The position numbers and the translations under genes are program-made. This document shows, one piece after another, positions 36,235 through 44,221 of a stretch of DNA of 64,000 nucleotides. How positions within the stretch are numbered: the first letter of the stretch is position 1; each line of letters starts with the position of its first letter. The stretch comes from Geobacter sp. Lineage in GTDB: Bacteria > Desulfobacterota > Desulfuromonadia > Geobacterales > Geobacteraceae. Below the pieces are notes generated by a model. The model was not told the origin of the DNA and made no database searches. It saw only the letters and a list, made by a program, of their open reading frames with translations. The stretch lies in assembly GCA_003490025.1 (NCBI GenBank), contig DNJC01000115.1, positions 6,424 through 70,423 on the forward strand, written 5' to 3'.

Positions 36235-36367
36235 GAAACTTAGGCAGGACAAGACTAAGGTCGGCAGGGCAAGACTCACATAAAGATCAAGAAAAAAAGG
36301 TAGGTGGCTGAGACTAGGATAACGAATTACGTAGCACCTCAATCTTTGTCTCAATCTTAATCTGTTT

Positions 36368-37792
36368 CTAAGGCTTGGTCACCTCAATGGTGGCCCGCCT
36401 GTTTTTACGCCTCCCCTTTTCACCCTTGTTGGTGTCGACAGGGACACGGCATCCAAAGGCCGAGGTGACAACCTTGACCTTCTTCGATTTCATCCCCTTG
36501 GTCAGCGACTTTTTCACGCTGTCCACCCTTTCCTGCGAAAGCTTCATGTTCATCTCAGGCTTTCCTACGCGGTCGGCGTGCCCCTCAATGTAGACCGAAC
36601 TCCCCGGGTGTTTCATCACATAGGTCGCGATCTTGTCGATCTCGGGCTGGAACTGCTTTTTCACCACGGCGCTTCCCGAATCGAACATGACCACGGCTGC
36701 GGGCTGCTTCAGGACGCGCGGCGCGGTGCCCGCCGGAGGATCGAGCGGGCAGAGGATGGAGGCGACCATCTCCTCCTCGGGCACGTGCGGAGGCGGAGGA
36801 GTCAGGGAATCGGCGGCAATGCGGTCTACTACTGCCTGCTCCAGCGGCGCTGCCGGTTCAGCCTGTGTCTGCACAGGAGGCGCAACTACCGGAGGCGCGG
36901 CCGGCACCGGCTGCGGCTCGGGTTGAACCGGCTGTGGTTCAGGCTGGACCACGGCGCGTGCGGGCGGCGGTTCCGGAGCGGGGGCCTTGGGAAGTTCGGC
37001 CTTGGGCAGGCCGAGCGCCTGGGCGGCCATCCCGATCGGGGCCGCAACGACCGCCGCAGGAAGCGGCAGCTCGATCGGTCTCGCTTCCGGCTCCACCTGC
37101 TTGGCCTGCGGCTCAACCTGCTTCGCGGGTGCTGCAGGCTCGACCACTTTCTCCGTCGTGAAGTCGATGGTCGGGACCGCGGATGTCGAAATCGGTGTCT
37201 TCTTCTCCACCGGCGGAGGGGGCGGAAGCGGAAGGCGCCTGATCTTCTTGTCGCGATCGAGCAGGAAGCTCAGGCCGAACATGAATTGGTTGTCGTTGCG
37301 CGTCCCGATCGCGAACAGGATGTTCTGGCGCACGTCCAGCCTCATGGCGATGAATTCCTGCACGAAGTACTTCAAGCCGAGGCCGTAGGCGAGCACCGGA
37401 GCGTTGTCCATGGAGGTCCCCCGGTCCATGAACATCCCCCCCGCGCCGAGGCTGAGGAAAGGAACGATGCGTTTTCTTGGGAAAAGGGGGTAAGTTGCGT
37501 CCACCCGGAAAAGGTAGGCGTTTACCGGCGTGTTGTCCTTCTTGGAAAAGGTCGAGACGTAGGAGAGGCCGCCTTCGATGCCGATACTGTCAGTGATGTT
37601 GGTGCCGAGAATGTCGTAACCGATCCTCACGTCGAAAACCGGTTCGGTACGAAGGTTGTCTTTTTTGGAGAAAGTAAGACCACCCGCCGACACGTTGAAG
37701 GTGATGTCCCGGGAGATGCTCTCAGCTGCAGCACGAGACTGCGGATATGTCAGCGCCACGAAAAACAAAACGGTGGCAATAGACTTTTTCAC
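36368..37792 (-). CDS. OmpA-family outer-membrane protein with beta-barrel and Pro-rich linker
   Basis: Two GTG codons are possible starts. I choose 37792 because a GAGGTG site lies 11 nt upstream, whereas it would overlap the GTG at 37804; this gives 474 residues. After a signal peptide comes an OmpA-like eight-strand barrel (~25-190), then a long Pro/Ala/Glu-rich linker (~195-335). The C-terminal OmpA domain (~360-474) has VYIEGHADRVGKPEMNMKLS and the late R-R.ATIEV, which bind peptidoglycan. It anchors the outer membrane to the cell wall. The linker is unusually long for the family. Confidence 0.88.
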   Translation of the reverse strand: MKKSIATVLFFVALTYPQSRAAAESISRDITFNVSAGGLTFSKKDNLRTEPVFDVRIGYDILGTNITDSIGIEGGLSYVSTFSKKDNTPVNAYLFRVDATYPLFPRKRIVPFLSLGAGGMFMDRGTSMDNAPVLAYGLGLKYFVQEFIAMRLDVRQNILFAIGTRNDNQFMFGLSFLLDRDKKIRRLPLPPPPPVEKKTPISTSAVPTIDFTTEKVVEPAAPAKQVEPQAKQVEPEARPIELPLPAAVVAAPIGMAAQALGLPKAELPKAPAPEPPPARAVVQPEPQPVQPEPQPVPAAPPVVAPPVQTQAEPAAPLEQAVVDRIAADSLTPPPPHVPEEEMVASILCPLDPPAGTAPRVLKQPAAVVMFDSGSAVVKKQFQPEIDKIATYVMKHPGSSVYIEGHADRVGKPEMNMKLSQERVDSVKKSLTKGMKSKKVKVVTSAFGCRVPVDTNKGEKGRRKNRRATIEVTKP

Positions 37793-37836
37793 TGACCGGG
37801 TCACCTCGTGTGGGTGTTGCGTTTACAAATGTACTG

Positions 37837-37892
37837 TTACTAACCGAAAACGGTCATAGTTGTCAACAAAATAGTACTTAATGCGGTACTTT
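37837..37892 (-). promoter_or_regulatory. Promoter and palindrome upstream of OmpA-family gene
   Basis: On the minus strand TTGACA (37861-37866) and TAGTAA (37837-37842) are 18 bp apart. Just upstream lies AGTAC-N8-GTACT (37873-37890), sharing the decamer GCGGTACTTT with the operator at 27067-27076. Confidence 0.5.
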
Positions 37893-37940
37893 AATGTTTG
37901 TTCCATAGCTGTTGATATGGAAGCAATAACATAAGGATCG

Positions 37941-38300
37941 CTAAACGTACCTTTCGATCAACTCCTCGAGTATCTCGCCGATGGTTGTTCTTCTGTGAGC
38001 CGATGCGATTTTCAGTTTCAGGTGCAGGTCCTGCCGGATATTGGCGGTCAGCCGCACGTCGCCTACGGGGACCAGTCCTGAGGCCCCCTTAGTGTCAGGA
38101 GTGGCCTGCGATTTTCTGAATCTCGGCGCCGCCGTCCGGGTGTCCTTCGGGGCCGAGGCGGGAGGCTGCGGTCGCGCTGCGGGTTTTTTGGGGGACGCCT
38201 TGGCGGCAGCCGCGGGCGCGGGTTTCGGGGCCGTGACCGCCAGCGCCGGCAGTGGCTCGCTGGTTTCGAACAGCCCCATCTGGTTTTCAGTATCAGACAT
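37941..38300 (-). CDS. Protein with C-terminal ribbon-helix-helix-like domain
   Basis: The internal ATG at 38300 has a GGAGG five nt upstream and is preferred over the longer frame; the product has 119 residues. The first ~75 residues are low-complexity (Ala, Pro, Lys rich). The last ~40 (VRLTANIRQDLHLKLKIASA...TIGEILEELIERYV) have the strand-helix-helix pattern of RHH proteins such as ParG/CopG/VapB types. A DNA-binding role is likely, perhaps as a small regulator or partition-type protein. No partner gene is adjacent, and the tRNA-Arg gene diverges from it. Confidence 0.6.
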   Translation of the reverse strand: MSDTENQMGLFETSEPLPALAVTAPKPAPAAAAKASPKKPAARPQPPASAPKDTRTAAPRFRKSQATPDTKGASGLVPVGDVRLTANIRQDLHLKLKIASAHRRTTIGEILEELIERYV

Positions 38301-38368
38301 ATGACCTCCCATCAAATCAGCAGTGCAATATAGCAACTTCGAGATTCTCCGGGCAACCGTTTTCTCAA

Positions 38369-38397
38369 TTGGCAAAGCGATATTTGAATGGTATGTT
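38369..38397 (+). promoter_or_regulatory. Promoter of tRNA-Arg
   Basis: TTGGCA (38369-38374), 17-bp spacer, TATGTT (38392-38397), 12 bp before the tRNA. Confidence 0.6.
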
Positions 38398-38409
38398 TTG
38401 TTGCGTCAC

Positions 38410-38486
38410 GCGCCCGTAGCTCAGCTGGATAGAGTACCTGGCTTCGAACCAGGGTGTCGGGAGTTCGAATCTCTCCGGGCGTACCA
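38410..38486 (+). tRNA. tRNA-Arg (anticodon TCG)
   Basis: A 77-nt cloverleaf with acceptor stem GCGCCCG/CGGGCGT, anticodon stem CCTGG/CCAGG around CTTCGAA (anticodon TCG), T-loop GTTCGAATC and encoded CCA. A weak AT-rich hairpin with T run follows at about 38490-38526. Confidence 0.95.
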
Positions 38487-38587
38487 ATAAAAAGGACTTA
38501 GCCTTTACCGGTTAATTCCTTTTTTATTGAGGAGGGCACGCCAACGAGTTTGAGAGGTTCATAAAGGAAGGGGTCTGGTCGGCGGCG

Positions 38588-38947
38588 CTAGACCGCCAAC
38601 TTCAGCGTCGTTTCGATCTCGTGCCAGGGAACGCACACCCTCTTGCGCTCGTCCCGCTCTATGAGCCCGACACTCTCCAGCGCGGATACGTCGTCATAGA
38701 CGTTCTTGTAGCTCCGTTTCAGGAGCTTCGCCAGCGCGTTCACGCTCATGGGGCCGGTCCTGTGCAGCTCCTCCAGAAGCACGAGTCGCTTCGGGGTGAT
38801 GTAGCGAAGAAGCGTTCTGAAGTCGTGGAAGTAAACCCGCTCTATCGGCTGCTCGGGAAAAATTCCCTGATCGAACTTGCGGAGGATGTCACTCGTTTCC
38901 TTGTTCGACTCTTCCCAGCTTTTTATCCCAATTTTCAGGTCTCTCAT
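38588..38947 (-). CDS. Winged-helix antitoxin-like protein (TumE partner, HVO_A0114-like)
   Basis: A 119-residue protein with a helix-turn-helix in its second half (LVLLEELHRTGPMSVNALAK, followed by YDDVSALESVGLIERD), typical of small winged-helix regulators of the HVO_A0114 type. It starts 4 bp inside the end of the upstream toxin-like gene, so the two are translationally coupled. In this family pair the HTH protein neutralises the TumE-like protein and autorepresses the operon. The toxin-first order is the less usual one for TA systems but common for this pair. Confidence 0.7.
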   Translation of the reverse strand: MRDLKIGIKSWEESNKETSDILRKFDQGIFPEQPIERVYFHDFRTLLRYITPKRLVLLEELHRTGPMSVNALAKLLKRSYKNVYDDVSALESVGLIERDERKRVCVPWHEIETTLKLAV

Positions 38948-39243
38948 ACTGCTCCCCTCTTTTTGTCCATCACTGCAGCGATGTCCGCCAGGAAATCTGC
39001 AAAGGTTGCTTCCAGGCCTCGGAACAGGAAGGGGAGTTCGGCCCCCTCTATGTGCTTGTGATCGCCCTTGCCGCGCTCGTTGTCGTAACGGACCAGGCAG
39101 GTGCCGTCGTCGGTGCCGAAGAAAAAACGGTATTTGAACAGGTGCCGGCACCCCGGCACTGGCTTGCCAAGGCGCCAGACGACCATTTCCCTGATGAAGC
39201 CTTCCTGCGTCTGCTTTTCGCGGAAGATGGGTTCGGCCTTCAT
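38944..39243 (-). CDS. TumE/DUF6516-family toxin
   Basis: A 99-residue protein matching DUF6516 (TumE-like): RYRFFFG-type core here as KYRFFFGTDDGTCLVRYDNE, followed by GKGDHKHIEGAELPF with the conserved HKH. Members are toxins of type II toxin-antitoxin systems with an unestablished, possibly RNase, target. It is encoded just before the winged-helix partner with a 4-bp overlap. The AT-rich region 39250-39280 (TATAGTATTTTAC on the minus strand) is a likely promoter. Confidence 0.7.
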   Translation of the reverse strand: MKAEPIFREKQTQEGFIREMVVWRLGKPVPGCRHLFKYRFFFGTDDGTCLVRYDNERGKGDHKHIEGAELPFLFRGLEATFADFLADIAAVMDKKRGAV

Positions 39244-39310
39244 GGGCTTCCTTATGGTGTAAAATACTATAACTCCGATGGGGTGGCAAGCGGATTTATT
39301 TTGCGGCGCC

Positions 39311-39421
39311 TCAGCGGGACCACTTTGCTATCCGAACCGCGCCGACAATGCTCTGCAGCTCCCTCGCCCAGCTCTCCAGCGCCGCCTGCTTCTTCCGGTT
39401 GGTTGCAGTCAGCACGGTGAA
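39311..39421 (-). pseudogene. Short coding-like remnant
   Basis: Reading TTCACC... on the minus strand gives a helix-rich 36-residue peptide (FTVLTATNRKKQAALESW...VRIAKWSR) before TGA, with in-frame TAA just upstream and no proper start. It looks like the 3' fragment of a lost gene. Family not recognised. Confidence 0.3.
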
Positions 39422-39662
39422 TCCCGGATATTACAAGGCCTGAGAAGGCCTGAGGGTCTTGTTTCTTGATATTTCTCTTACCCTTCTCCCCTCATTACCG
39501 CTCACAATTCAAGATTCAAGACTTGACCTTCGGTTGATCTATTCACGCTCCGGCGCGAAGGAGAGCCCAAAGGAGCGTTCGAAGCAGCGCGCAGCAGACA
39601 GGGGAGTAGCTCTGGAGCTGGATGCCAACACCTTCGAGCGCTTCTGACTCTCGGCGGAAGCA
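39422..39662. other. Non-coding gap
   Basis: Together with the remnant this makes ~500 bp without an intact gene. A 62-codon plus-strand ORF at 39459 has no ribosome-binding site and is not supported. Confidence 0.5.
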
Positions 39663-39710
39663 ACAACGAAGCCGCCTCCGCCCCTCGCAGGGCGGAGGCG
39701 GCTTCGTTGT
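39663..39710 (-). terminator. Very long perfect hairpin, likely terminator
   Basis: Perfect 21-bp arms from ACAACGAAGCC to GGCTTCGTTGT with a 6-nt loop. No long T run follows, but it lies just beyond the stop of the peptidoglycan-hydrolase gene. Confidence 0.6.
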
Positions 39711-39749
39711 GGTCCGACCTCCCTCCGTCCGAGTTTCGCCCCGGAGGGA

Positions 39750-41450
39750 TCAGAGGTGCAGCCAGAAGCCGCTGTCGGCAAACTGATCGCCTTTCCACCA
39801 GTCGGGCCTTCCGGTGCCGTAGCGGAAATTGCGCGACCCTGCCTGGCTCTGCAGGGGAGCCACCACGTCGCCGCTGCCGTTTCGCCTCGCCCGTTCTTCG
39901 TTGGTTTCAGGAACGACCACTACCACGTGCCCCGGGCGTGCGTCCTCCCTGCGCCGGGCGACGATCACACCCAGCGCACCCTGGTTCACCTCCAACTGGA
40001 GCTTCGTCAGCGATCCGGTCTGACGCCACCCGAAACGGATGCCGAAGTCGCGCAGCCACCGGAAAAGGTCGTTGGCGCGCTGCTCCTCGACGGTATTGTT
40101 CAACAGCGGTCGCACCTGCTCGCCGACTGCAAGTCTCTCGATTGCCCCCGGCGTCCACCAGACGCGCGGCAGGTAAGCCCCGGCGAGATGACAGAAATCA
40201 TGAGCGTAGATGTTGCAGAAGGTGGTCTGCTGTCTTGGCTGATAACGAAGATGGGCAGGCGCATCTACCGCAAGCCAACGGATTATGCCCGCGATATCGC
40301 TGCGGAGGTCGCCCGCCGTGGCGCCCTTGCGGTCCGGCTGGCCCGGCTCGTTCAGGGAATGCGCATCGGCGGCTTCGGTCCTACGCGTCACCTTGCCGGG
40401 CGGGGAGGGGAGGTTAACTGCGACGATCCCTGTCGTTGGCGGGACCGGTGCCGGGTTCGGGACGGGCACCTCGCCGGGCCCTGAAGCGGGAACGAGGTAC
40501 CTGGCAGCGGCAAAGCCGCGGTAGCGGGCCCCGTTCAGGCTGGTCTCCACCTCCAGGAACCCGTTCACCTCCTTGTTGCTTACGGCCCGTACCACTTGCC
40601 CGTCGGGAAGCCTTGCCAGGACGTTCGCGCCCGGCTTGCGCGGGTCGATCTCCGGCTCGCTGCGCAGCCTGAGCGGGTCGCTGCGCACGTCCACCTCGTA
40701 AAGCGTTCCCGAGGCGAGCACGGGAGACGGAGGAGCGACCGGCGCGCGTCCCGGGGGCGGCTCCGTGACTGGGCCGCTTGGGGGGACTTCCCTGCAGAGC
40801 CTGAAATATTCGAAGAACGCCTCGCCGTAATATTTCGTTCCGTCCCAATATCCCTGCTTCAGTCCCTTGCTCGGGATGAAACCGCCCGCGTTGTAGGCTA
40901 TGGCGACGCACGCCTTTTCATACTCCGTCAGTGTTTCCTTATCCTGCCACCCCACCCGAGCCAGCGCGCCGCGCAGGGAAACGATGCATTTTTCGAGGCA
41001 GGAGCCGAAGTCGGCGTAGCGCTTCTGCATGAAGTAATCCGGCTCGCCGAGAAAGAACTGCAGGTCGTACTGGAAGATGCCGAACCCGTGACAGAACTTG
41101 TCCTTGTTGGCGGCTGCCGACCTGTACCCCTCGATGTACTGCGCCATCTCGACCAGTGCCTTGTGCGCGATCTCGAACATCTCGGCGCCGTTGCGCTTGG
41201 AGATGAGCTCTTCCTTCGTTCTCGGGAAGGCTTTTCGTCCCCGGTCGGTGTCCAGGGTGTCCCCGACACACAGCTCCAGGATGCGTCCCACATCCAGTTG
41301 CTGTCTACGAAGCACGCTCCAGATATTCCCAGTTTCCTGGCAGGCGATCGCCGTCACCATGTCGAGGCAAAAGGGGGTGCCGCTGACAGCTGATTCTATC
41401 TGTCCGGCGAACTGCTGCTTGAACCATTGGATGTCGTCACGTTTGGGCAT
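39750..41450 (-). CDS. Three-domain peptidoglycan hydrolase (lysozyme-like, SH3-like, NlpC/CHAP-like)
   Basis: A 566-residue protein without a signal peptide. Residues 1-215 resemble a lysozyme/lytic transglycosylase fold (TAIACQETGNIW with a candidate catalytic Glu, HGFGIFQYDLQFF, and AIAYNAGGF). Residues ~245-325 are an SH3-like module (LRLRSEPEIDPRKPGANVLA). Residues ~390-566 look like a CHAP/NlpC-type cysteine peptidase (TTFCNIYAHDFCHLAG, then ARPGHVVVVVPE with a candidate His). Two lytic activities joined by SH3 is typical of phage endolysins, spore enzymes and secreted antibacterial effectors. No phage or secretion genes are nearby. Start follows GGAGGAG. Confidence 0.65.
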   Translation of the reverse strand: MPKRDDIQWFKQQFAGQIESAVSGTPFCLDMVTAIACQETGNIWSVLRRQQLDVGRILELCVGDTLDTDRGRKAFPRTKEELISKRNGAEMFEIAHKALVEMAQYIEGYRSAAANKDKFCHGFGIFQYDLQFFLGEPDYFMQKRYADFGSCLEKCIVSLRGALARVGWQDKETLTEYEKACVAIAYNAGGFIPSKGLKQGYWDGTKYYGEAFFEYFRLCREVPPSGPVTEPPPGRAPVAPPSPVLASGTLYEVDVRSDPLRLRSEPEIDPRKPGANVLARLPDGQVVRAVSNKEVNGFLEVETSLNGARYRGFAAARYLVPASGPGEVPVPNPAPVPPTTGIVAVNLPSPPGKVTRRTEAADAHSLNEPGQPDRKGATAGDLRSDIAGIIRWLAVDAPAHLRYQPRQQTTFCNIYAHDFCHLAGAYLPRVWWTPGAIERLAVGEQVRPLLNNTVEEQRANDLFRWLRDFGIRFGWRQTGSLTKLQLEVNQGALGVIVARRREDARPGHVVVVVPETNEERARRNGSGDVVAPLQSQAGSRNFRYGTGRPDWWKGDQFADSGFWLHL

Positions 41451-41738
41451 AGCTCCTCCATGTGATAGCCTGTTGTTGTCCCCCGTCGCAGTCTCCGAAG
41501 CCTAATCCTCTTGCTGTTGTGCTTCGGGCGCTTGTCAGATATGATTTAGTCTTTCTAAGATATACGCCGTTTTCGACTTGATGTGGCGACTGCTGCCCTG
41601 CAGCATGAAAATCGTGTCGCAACGCTGATCGAACTGGACAATCCGTCACTTCTTGCAGCATTATTGGTATTAGAGGTTAAATTGGCGCCAGCTGTATGGT
41701 ATAAGAAGCTGTACGCATAGATCAAGGAGGAGCGAGAG

Positions 41739-41915
41739 ATGAATCCTGAGATAGCGAAGCTCACACCGGGGCAAAAGTTGATGAAGCAGGCGATACATGA
41801 GATCGATGACTATTTCGGTGAGGGAGTGGCGTTCAAGAACATCGAGTTCCTCGGCGGGTATATGCAGACCCTGGCTCTCCTTGAACTGAAGGAAACACTC
41901 AGGAACAAGCTTTGA
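41739..41915 (+). CDS. Small hypothetical protein (58 aa)
   Basis: A 58-residue ORF below the usual size cutoff, with a strong AAGGAGGAG site eight nt before ATG. It reads MNPEIAKLTPGQKLMKQAIH and continues as an acidic amphipathic helix-rich peptide with no signal or membrane segment. Composition and codon use match real genes here. No family recognised. It lies between convergent and divergent envelope genes, apparently alone. Confidence 0.6.
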   Translation: MNPEIAKLTPGQKLMKQAIHEIDDYFGEGVAFKNIEFLGGYMQTLALLELKETLRNKL

Positions 41916-42017
41916 AGGAAGCTTCGCCAGGCACTCTCGCTTGCCGGCTACCCGCTGACGGATTGCCTTCAGCCGGGCCAAATGGCCCGCGTCGGCGCTT
42001 AGGTCCTTTCCCGTTCG

Positions 42018-42488
42018 TTACCGGGCCGGCACCGCGGTCTCAAAGCTCTGCATCCAGTCCGTAGGGCGCCCCAACCCGCTACCAAACCGATCATCCCCTC
42101 CTTCGCTCGCGCGGTACTTGTAGGTGAAGCGAAGTCTCGTTCCCGGCTCGGCCACCATCGGGAGCTTCACCGTGAATCCGGTGCTCTGGTCGAGGTTCAA
42201 CTGGCTCGGTACTATGTAGCCTACCGAGCGGCTTCTCACCTTGCCGGCGGCGTCCAGGACGGAAACCCAAATCTCCACGTCGTACATCACATGGTAGCGG
42301 ATGTTCCTTATCACTCCGTCGACCACGGTGTTGCCCCCCACCGTTTTTGTCTCCCAAGCCATTACCGCGTCGAACTGCGAGTACCTTTGCGGCAGCGTTT
42401 CCAGTCTCTGCAGCGTACGGTCGGGGTAGGTGGCGCAGGCGCCGAGAAGGGCGGTTATGAGCAGCAACATCGACATGCGTCGAACCAT
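42018..42488 (-). CDS. Small lipoprotein with beta-sandwich domain
   Basis: Start at 42488 behind GGAGGTGACAT gives 156 residues with a lipoprotein signal (LLGAC). The mature part is beta-rich: VVDGVIRNIRYHVMYDVEIW, VLDAAGKVRSRSV and STGFTVKLPM...LRFTYKYRAS, resembling the FxLYD/DUF3426-type sandwich of small envelope lipoproteins. The function is unknown. The frame upstream of 42488 lacks a signal peptide and is unlikely to be translated. Confidence 0.7.
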   Translation of the reverse strand: MVRRMSMLLLITALLGACATYPDRTLQRLETLPQRYSQFDAVMAWETKTVGGNTVVDGVIRNIRYHVMYDVEIWVSVLDAAGKVRSRSVGYIVPSQLNLDQSTGFTVKLPMVAEPGTRLRFTYKYRASEGGDDRFGSGLGRPTDWMQSFETAVPAR

Positions 42489-42581
42489 GTATGTCACCTC
42501 CTTTTCGGGGATGATCAATTGTACGCGAGGCGGTCCGAAACCACAATGAAGGCGCCCGGCGGCTCCCGCTTCGTCCATACG

Positions 42582-42614
42582 AAAAAAAACTCCCCTGCCT
42601 GGCGGGAGGGGAGT
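42582..42614 (-). terminator. Rho-independent terminator (minus strand)
   Basis: ACTCCCCT/AGGGGAGT stem then a run of eight T on the minus strand; it ends the Spy/CpxP-like gene. A GCTGTT microsatellite adjoins. Confidence 0.85.
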
Positions 42615-42691
42615 GCTGTTGCTGTTGCTGTTGCGAAACGGCGGGGCGTGAAGCCGTGCGCGCCTTTCGCGAAAGGATCAGGGTGTTGGTA

Positions 42692-43201
42692 TTACGGCTC
42701 CTGCTCCTGCCGGCAACCGGGGAACCCGCGGAAATGCTCTCCGCGTTTGGTCTGGATCTCCTTCAGCTTGGTTGCCTGCTCGGCGGTCAGCAGCGCCAGG
42801 AATTGCCCGGCCTCCTGGGCCCTTTGCACCGCAAGGTCCGACTCGACAGCGGCAACCTTGGCGGCCTGGGCCCTGATGGCCGCCTCGTCGGCGCTACCTG
42901 AATGCACCAGCGTCTGCAACTGGCGTCTGTGCGTCATCAGTGCGTCCAAGAGCGGCTTGTGCGCCGCCCGCCCCTTTTCCAAAAGCGCCTTTGCCTGGTT
43001 CTTTTGCTGATCTGCAAGTCCCAACTCCCGCGCCATCTTCTTCAGGAAGCGCGCCCCGCCAGGCCCCTGCTGTTTCTGCTCCGAGCATCCCCCCTCGCCT
43101 CCCCCTTTGTGCGATTCATGGGCAAAAGCCGCCTGACTGCCGAAGGCCAGGGCTGCGGTGATGCAGGTGAACAGTGCCACACGTCTTAGCTGTTTTCTCA
43201 T
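42692..43201 (-). CDS. Spy/CpxP-like periplasmic protein
   Basis: A 169-residue exported protein (signal peptide ending AAFA, ~27) followed by a His/Gly-rich stretch (HESHKGGGEGG). The rest is all-helical with two LTXXQ-like motifs: LGLADQQKNQAKALL and LLTAEQATKL. Spy/CpxP proteins act as periplasmic chaperones or metal-stress sensors. The His-rich start suggests metal binding. The start follows AAGGAG. No Cpx- or Zra-type two-component genes are adjacent. Confidence 0.75.
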   Translation of the reverse strand: MRKQLRRVALFTCITAALAFGSQAAFAHESHKGGGEGGCSEQKQQGPGGARFLKKMARELGLADQQKNQAKALLEKGRAAHKPLLDALMTHRRQLQTLVHSGSADEAAIRAQAAKVAAVESDLAVQRAQEAGQFLALLTAEQATKLKEIQTKRGEHFRGFPGCRQEQEP

Positions 43202-43526
43202 AACATGCTCCTTTTTCGGTAATGTCCGGTGTGATCCGGTCGCCTCTTACTCCTGGAGCAACATTACCCCCGGATTGTGGAGGGAATGTGGAAGAAGTGA
43301 GGAAATGCACAGTACCAGCAGTTGCGGCAAAGGCAGGGTGAAAAACAGGGATTCGCCAATGCTGGAGGAGATGAACGGATTAAGTCAGCGGAGGTCGCAG
43401 CCATTCTCTGTAGCGGCAGCTGTGACTGTTATCGTCTCTTTTTTACCTCACCGCATCTTGATATCAGTTGCTTCAATGCTAGAATGTCCTAACGGTGCTG
43501 ACAATGAAATTTTTAAAGGGGGTGCT
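43202..43526. other. Divergent intergenic region
   Basis: About 325 bp between divergent genes; no gene or clear regulatory element. The reading frame that runs through it to 43730 is used only from the ATG at 43527. Confidence 0.5.
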
Positions 43527-43730
43527 ATGAAAATTCCGGTTGTGTTTGCTGACGAACGACGAGGCTTGGTAAAAGCAGAGGATCTGCAGAAACTGATAGA
43601 GCAGGCCGCGATCGTCTCTTTCCTTCGCAGCGACGGCGAATGCGTTACCATCGGGGTCCATACCGTGCGTGGCATGGGCGGCAGGAAGTATCGCGGGCCC
43701 GAACGCAGGGGGAATGTCCTTTTTTGCTGA
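43527..43730 (+). CDS. Small Geobacter-type protein with YRGPERR motif
   Basis: A 67-residue protein starting at ATG 43527 after AAAGGGGGTGCT. It has an N-terminal strand (IPVVFADERRGLV), a helix (EDLQKLIEQA) and strands ending in GGRKYRGPERRG. The YRGPERR motif is common at the ends of small Geobacter proteins and of PilZ-like regulators. The function is not known. A terminator lies 23 bp downstream, so it is a single-gene unit. Confidence 0.65.
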   Translation: MKIPVVFADERRGLVKAEDLQKLIEQAAIVSFLRSDGECVTIGVHTVRGMGGRKYRGPERRGNVLFC

Positions 43731-43753
43731 TCCGGCAGCACGGGCCAAGTGTG

Positions 43754-43785
43754 AAGGCCGGCCTCTCCCTGGACCGGCCTTTTGT
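43754..43785 (+). terminator. Rho-independent terminator
   Basis: AAGGCCGG/CCGGCCTT stem with T run. Confidence 0.85.
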
Positions 43786-44157
43786 CTTGCGGCACTTGAG
43801 ACCCGGACGTCACCTGTCCATCCCACAGGGATCCTCCAGCGACGATAGCGCCCCGTCACATCGCCCGCCTCACCGGCTTCTTCGCCCCGTGTTATAAGAA
43901 TCGTCCTCTTTTATCAGTTTTGCAAAACAGCCTTTTCCCTTTTGCATTTGTGCGAATCATCTGTTACGGTGCATTAGCACGGATCAAGGTGCTGATATTA
44001 CGCTGCATCGCGACGAGGATGGCGGGGTTGGCCGCCTCATCTTCTTTTGCTCTTATGCGAAAAAGCCTATCCCCCGCGGCAAGACGCTTTCATGGTGCCC
44101 CCTTTGTAAGTATTCAAAAACATTCTAATTTCCAAAGATATACAAAACTTTAAAACA
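43786..44157. other. AT-rich intergenic region upstream of a sigma-54 promoter
   Basis: About 370 bp with no gene. It should contain the enhancer sites for the sigma-54 promoter at 44158, but the ATGAC-N4-GTCAT operator seen elsewhere in the window is absent. Confidence 0.5.
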
Positions 44158-44175
44158 TTGGTATGCAAGTTGCTA
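44158..44175 (+). promoter_or_regulatory. Sigma-54 promoter of OFA-family transporter
   Basis: TTGGTATGCAAGTTGCTA: GG at 44160-44161 and GC at 44172-44173, exactly 10 bp apart, with the TTGCT -12 element. The gene starts at 44222. Confidence 0.75.
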
Positions 44176-44221
44176 AATGTTAGGGCAAGAGTCATCAATC
44201 CAACGTTGGAGGTATAAAGGC

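Noticed and set aside
39459..39647. 62-codon plus-strand ORF near the peptidoglycan hydrolase gene
   Set aside because: No ribosome-binding site and no protein-like pattern; it lies in a decayed intergenic region.
41670..41981. 103-codon minus-strand ORF opposite the 58-residue gene
   Set aside because: It has no ribosome-binding site and overlaps the better supported plus-strand small gene.
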